The notes below the pieces were generated by a model. That model saw nothing but the letters and a program-made list of their open reading frames with translations. It had not been told where the DNA came from and searched no databases. Source: JASFEQ01 sp050122535 (lineage in GTDB: Bacteria > Desulfobacterota > DSM-4660 > Desulfatiglandales > HGW-15). Taken from it: DNA of 8,097 nucleotides. Location: assembly GCA_050122535.1 (NCBI GenBank), contig JASFIT010000207.1:1-8097 (forward strand). Direction: 5' to 3'. Positions 5,827-8,097 of this stretch are shown here, in pieces. The position numbers and the translations under genes are program-made. Position 1 is the first letter of the stretch, and every line of letters starts with the position of its first letter.

Positions 5827-7512
5827 ATGGGTTACATTATTTTGGCGATTGTTTTTATTGTGTTGGGCCTTTCTATTCCTCGGTTCATTAGCAGGGAAAA
5901 ACTTGGGTGGTTGAGAGGGACCATCCCTTCTCTTTTCGCTATCATTGCCCTTTTTTTCATATTTGCAACCTCTTTTGTGATCATTGATGCGGATAAGGTG
6001 GGCCATTTAAAGAGAATCTATCTGGGCAAGAAAATGCCACCTGGCCAGATCATCGCCTTTGAAGGAGAGAAGGGACCTCTAGCGAGTATCTTGCCACCAG
6101 GATTTCACTTCTCGCTATTGCTAAACGTGCTTCATGAAGTGGAAGAGCGCCCGGTCGTTAACATCCCAGAAGGTCACTACGGCTATGTGGTAGCCAAAGA
6201 TGGGGCACCCCTTATGAAGGGGCAATATATGGCAGAGGCATGGTCAAAGGAGAAGTTTAAAAACATGCTTAACGCAGAATTCTTTCTCAAGAACGGTGGG
6301 CAGAAGGGGCCCCAACTAAGTGTTCTTCGCCCTGGAACGTACCGTTTAAATCTGTATCTGTTTGATGTCAAACTGGATAAGGCGACAGATATTCCAGCGG
6401 GCTTTGTGGGTGTTGTAAAGTCAAACGTCCAGGAAACGCCCGGTTGGGAGCTTGCTGATGTTCCAAGCGAGCTCGCAGGCGCTCTGGCCGTACCCCTTGT
6501 GAAAAAGGGTTCGGTCGGCATATGGGATGACCCATTGCCCCCTGGCCGCTATTATTTAAACAAGGCAGCATTCAATGTGACTCGCGTGGACACAAGGGTT
6601 CAGACCTGGAACTACAAAGGAGGTTATAAGCGCCGGTACATCGATCTGCAAGTGACACAGGACGGTGCCATTGTACAAAAGGAACGTGCAGATGTGGTGA
6701 GCATACCGAAACAGGCTGCGGATTCAGCCATATTCACGAGAATGGAAGGGTGGTTGGTGCCTCAAGAGCTTCGGGTCCAGGTGCAGGTGGAACCAAATGA
6801 TGCCCCTTTCCTCGTCGCCTCTGTGGGGAATGTGGAGTTCGCGGAGGACAAGGTGGTTACCCCTTCCATCAGGTCTGTGGTGAGGAATATCTGTGCTGCT
6901 GAAAGGGTGTTGAGCCTCATTGACGAGAATCGGGCTGGTATTGAGGAGAAGATAGAAGCCGCTGTTATTCCCGAGGGTAAGAAAGCGGGTGTTACGGTCA
7001 AGGATGTTCGTCTTGTTGACTCTGTGGTTCCCCCGGAGCTGATGGTTGCCAGGTTGCGTGAACAGTTGGCTGATCAGTTGCAAGAGACATATAAAAGGGA
7101 GAGAGAGGCCCAAGATCAACGAATACTCACGGAGAAAGCCCGTGCCACGGCCGATCAGCAGCCAGAATTGGTGGCAGCAGAGATTCGCGTGAAAGTTGCG
7201 GAAAAAAATAAAATGGCAGCGAAGCTCAAGGGGGAAGGGGAAAAGCTTAAACTGATAGAGATTGCGACAGGGCAGAAGGCCCAGGTTGCGGTACTGGGTC
7301 AAGAGAAAGTCATGGAGTTGGCGGTCTTGGACAAGGTCCTAAACGCGGCTGTCACAAATCCTGATATTGTAAAGATCCCCCGGATTCTCGTTTCCGGAGA
7401 AGGGGCTGGTTTAGAGGGAGCTGCTGCGATTTTAGGTGCAAGCAATATCGTCGGGGGCATAAGCGAAGGTTTGAAGAAAAAGGAGCCGGCCGGCCAACGG
7501 ACCGGGCAATAA
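5827..7512 (+). CDS. SPFH/band-7 (flotillin/prohibitin-like) membrane protein
   Basis: This 561-residue protein has two N-terminal hydrophobic helices (about 3-19 and 33-53) joined by a short basic loop. A long SPFH-type region (about 55-405) follows, then a charged coiled-coil-like helix (about 405-475, rich in Arg/Glu/Lys/Ala), and a Gly/Ala-rich tail (523-545). The segment KMPPGQIIAFEGEKGP (69-84) and the LPPG turns are typical of large bacterial band-7 proteins. Three units with an L-x-P-G turn recur at residues 89-92, 167-170 and 237-240. The first two turns are followed by an IPxGxxGxV strand (113-121, 189-197). SPFH proteins oligomerise into membrane scaffolds that organise microdomains or control proteases. 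Which side of the membrane the SPFH domain occupies is not settled by the sequence. AAGGAGG (5813-5819) lies 7 bases before the ATG. The DUF2461 gene follows 19 bases after the stop. Confidence 0.88.
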   Translation: MGYIILAIVFIVLGLSIPRFISREKLGWLRGTIPSLFAIIALFFIFATSFVIIDADKVGHLKRIYLGKKMPPGQIIAFEGEKGPLASILPPGFHFSLLLNVLHEVEERPVVNIPEGHYGYVVAKDGAPLMKGQYMAEAWSKEKFKNMLNAEFFLKNGGQKGPQLSVLRPGTYRLNLYLFDVKLDKATDIPAGFVGVVKSNVQETPGWELADVPSELAGALAVPLVKKGSVGIWDDPLPPGRYYLNKAAFNVTRVDTRVQTWNYKGGYKRRYIDLQVTQDGAIVQKERADVVSIPKQAADSAIFTRMEGWLVPQELRVQVQVEPNDAPFLVASVGNVEFAEDKVVTPSIRSVVRNICAAERVLSLIDENRAGIEEKIEAAVIPEGKKAGVTVKDVRLVDSVVPPELMVARLREQLADQLQETYKREREAQDQRILTEKARATADQQPELVAAEIRVKVAEKNKMAAKLKGEGEKLKLIEIATGQKAQVAVLGQEKVMELAVLDKVLNAAVTNPDIVKIPRILVSGEGAGLEGAAAILGASNIVGGISEGLKKKEPAGQRTGQ

Positions 7513-7531
7513 GGGTTTTCAGGAGGATACC

Positions 7532-8097
7532 ATGGTTTCATTTGGTGGATTTCCCAAGGAGTTGATTCGCTTTTTCGATGGGCTAAGAAAGAACAATACA
7601 AAGGAATGGTTCCAGGATCACAAAAAGGACTATGAAATCCATGTCAAGCAACCTTCTGAGGCGTTTGTTATGGTAATGGGAGAGAAGCTCAGAGCCGTTG
7701 CGCCCAAGATCCATGCGATTCCCAAAGTGAACAAGAGTCTTTTTCGATTGAACAGGGATACACGATTCAGCAGAGACAAAAGTCCCTACAAGACAAACCT
7801 CGGCATCTGGTTCTGGGAGGGTGATCGAAAGAGGATGGAATGCCCTGGCTTCTATTTCCATTTGGATTCCGATAATCTCATGCTGGGAACGGGCCTTCAC
7901 ATCTTTCCCAAAGAACTTCTCGGTCCTTACAGGGATGCCGTGGTTGACAAGAACCATGGACCGAAACTGAAAATGGCGGTGAACAAGGTTAGTAAACTGG
8001 GGTATAGTATTGTGGGGAAGCATTACAAAAGAATACCTTCAGGATATGATGATTCCCATAGGAATGCCGAATTTCTGCTCTATAACGGTTTAGCAGC
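7532..8097 (+). CDS. DUF2461-family protein, 5' part (runs off window)
   Basis: This frame is open from the ATG at 7532 to the last base, 188 complete codons, so the stop lies outside the window. AGGAGG (7521-7526) is 5 bases before the ATG. The signature RLNRDTRFSRDKSPYKTN (residues 72-89) is the hallmark of the DUF2461 (TIGR02453) family. An N-terminal FPKELIRFFDGLRKNNTKEWF (residues 7-27) and a late GYDDSHRNAEFLLYNGL also match family features. The family is usually about 210-230 residues, so roughly 85 percent is present. Its function is unknown. With a 19-base gap from the SPFH gene the two are probably co-transcribed. No signal peptide is seen. Confidence 0.9.
   Translation, partial: MVSFGGFPKELIRFFDGLRKNNTKEWFQDHKKDYEIHVKQPSEAFVMVMGEKLRAVAPKIHAIPKVNKSLFRLNRDTRFSRDKSPYKTNLGIWFWEGDRKRMECPGFYFHLDSDNLMLGTGLHIFPKELLGPYRDAVVDKNHGPKLKMAVNKVSKLGYSIVGKHYKRIPSGYDDSHRNAEFLLYNGLA

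Noticed and set aside
6724..7302. 192-codon open frame on the - strand
   Set aside because: It is opposite the coiled-coil and late SPFH region of the band-7 gene, where high purine content on the + strand removes reverse stops. No domain is visible in it.
7583..8023. 146-codon open frame on the - strand
   Set aside because: It lies wholly opposite the DUF2461 gene, whose frame carries the family signature and a strong ribosome binding site. The reverse frame resembles no known protein.

Overview
The window looks like ordinary chromosomal DNA from an anaerobic, probably sulfate-reducing bacterium of the Desulfobacterota (former Deltaproteobacteria). This is an inference. It rests on a cysteine-rich dicluster ferredoxin of a type common in that group, a DsrE-family sulfur-relay-like protein, strong GGAGG ribosome binding sites, and dispersed palindromic repeats. 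No species can be named. All supported genes lie on the + strand. I saw no rRNA, tRNA, CRISPR array, insertion sequence or phage gene.

Layout. Positions 1-453 are the C-terminal part of a ferredoxin-like 4Fe-4S protein. Positions 454-788 hold only a doubtful, possibly frameshifted short ORF with a patch resembling a secretin N-domain. A good extended -10 promoter at 789-817 precedes a two-gene unit: a membrane-anchored leucine-rich-repeat protein (951-2210) whose stop codon overlaps the start of a CDP-alcohol phosphatidyltransferase (2210-2947). A DsrE-family protein follows at 3119-3490.

The next 520 bases (3491-4013) are non-coding and very rich in secondary structure. They carry an imperfect palindrome, a perfect three-way-junction palindrome with no unpaired junction base, a GC-rich inverted repeat, three more perfect hairpins (the last terminator-like), and then a consensus sigma-70 promoter. 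That promoter serves a metallo-beta-lactamase-fold hydrolase (4014-4904), followed by a PilZ-domain protein, the probable c-di-GMP receptor of the window (5042-5428). A textbook intrinsic terminator at 5463-5491 closes this block.

After about 335 bases with no convincing gene comes a two-gene unit: a two-helix SPFH/band-7 protein (5827-7512) and, 19 bases later, a DUF2461-family protein that runs off the window end (7532-8097).

The genes do not form one pathway. Several concern the envelope (LRR membrane protein, phospholipid headgroup enzyme, SPFH scaffold) or redox and sulfur chemistry (ferredoxin, DsrE). The most unusual items are the hairpin-dense intergenic region with its three-way junction, and the translational coupling of an LRR membrane protein to a phospholipid synthase.
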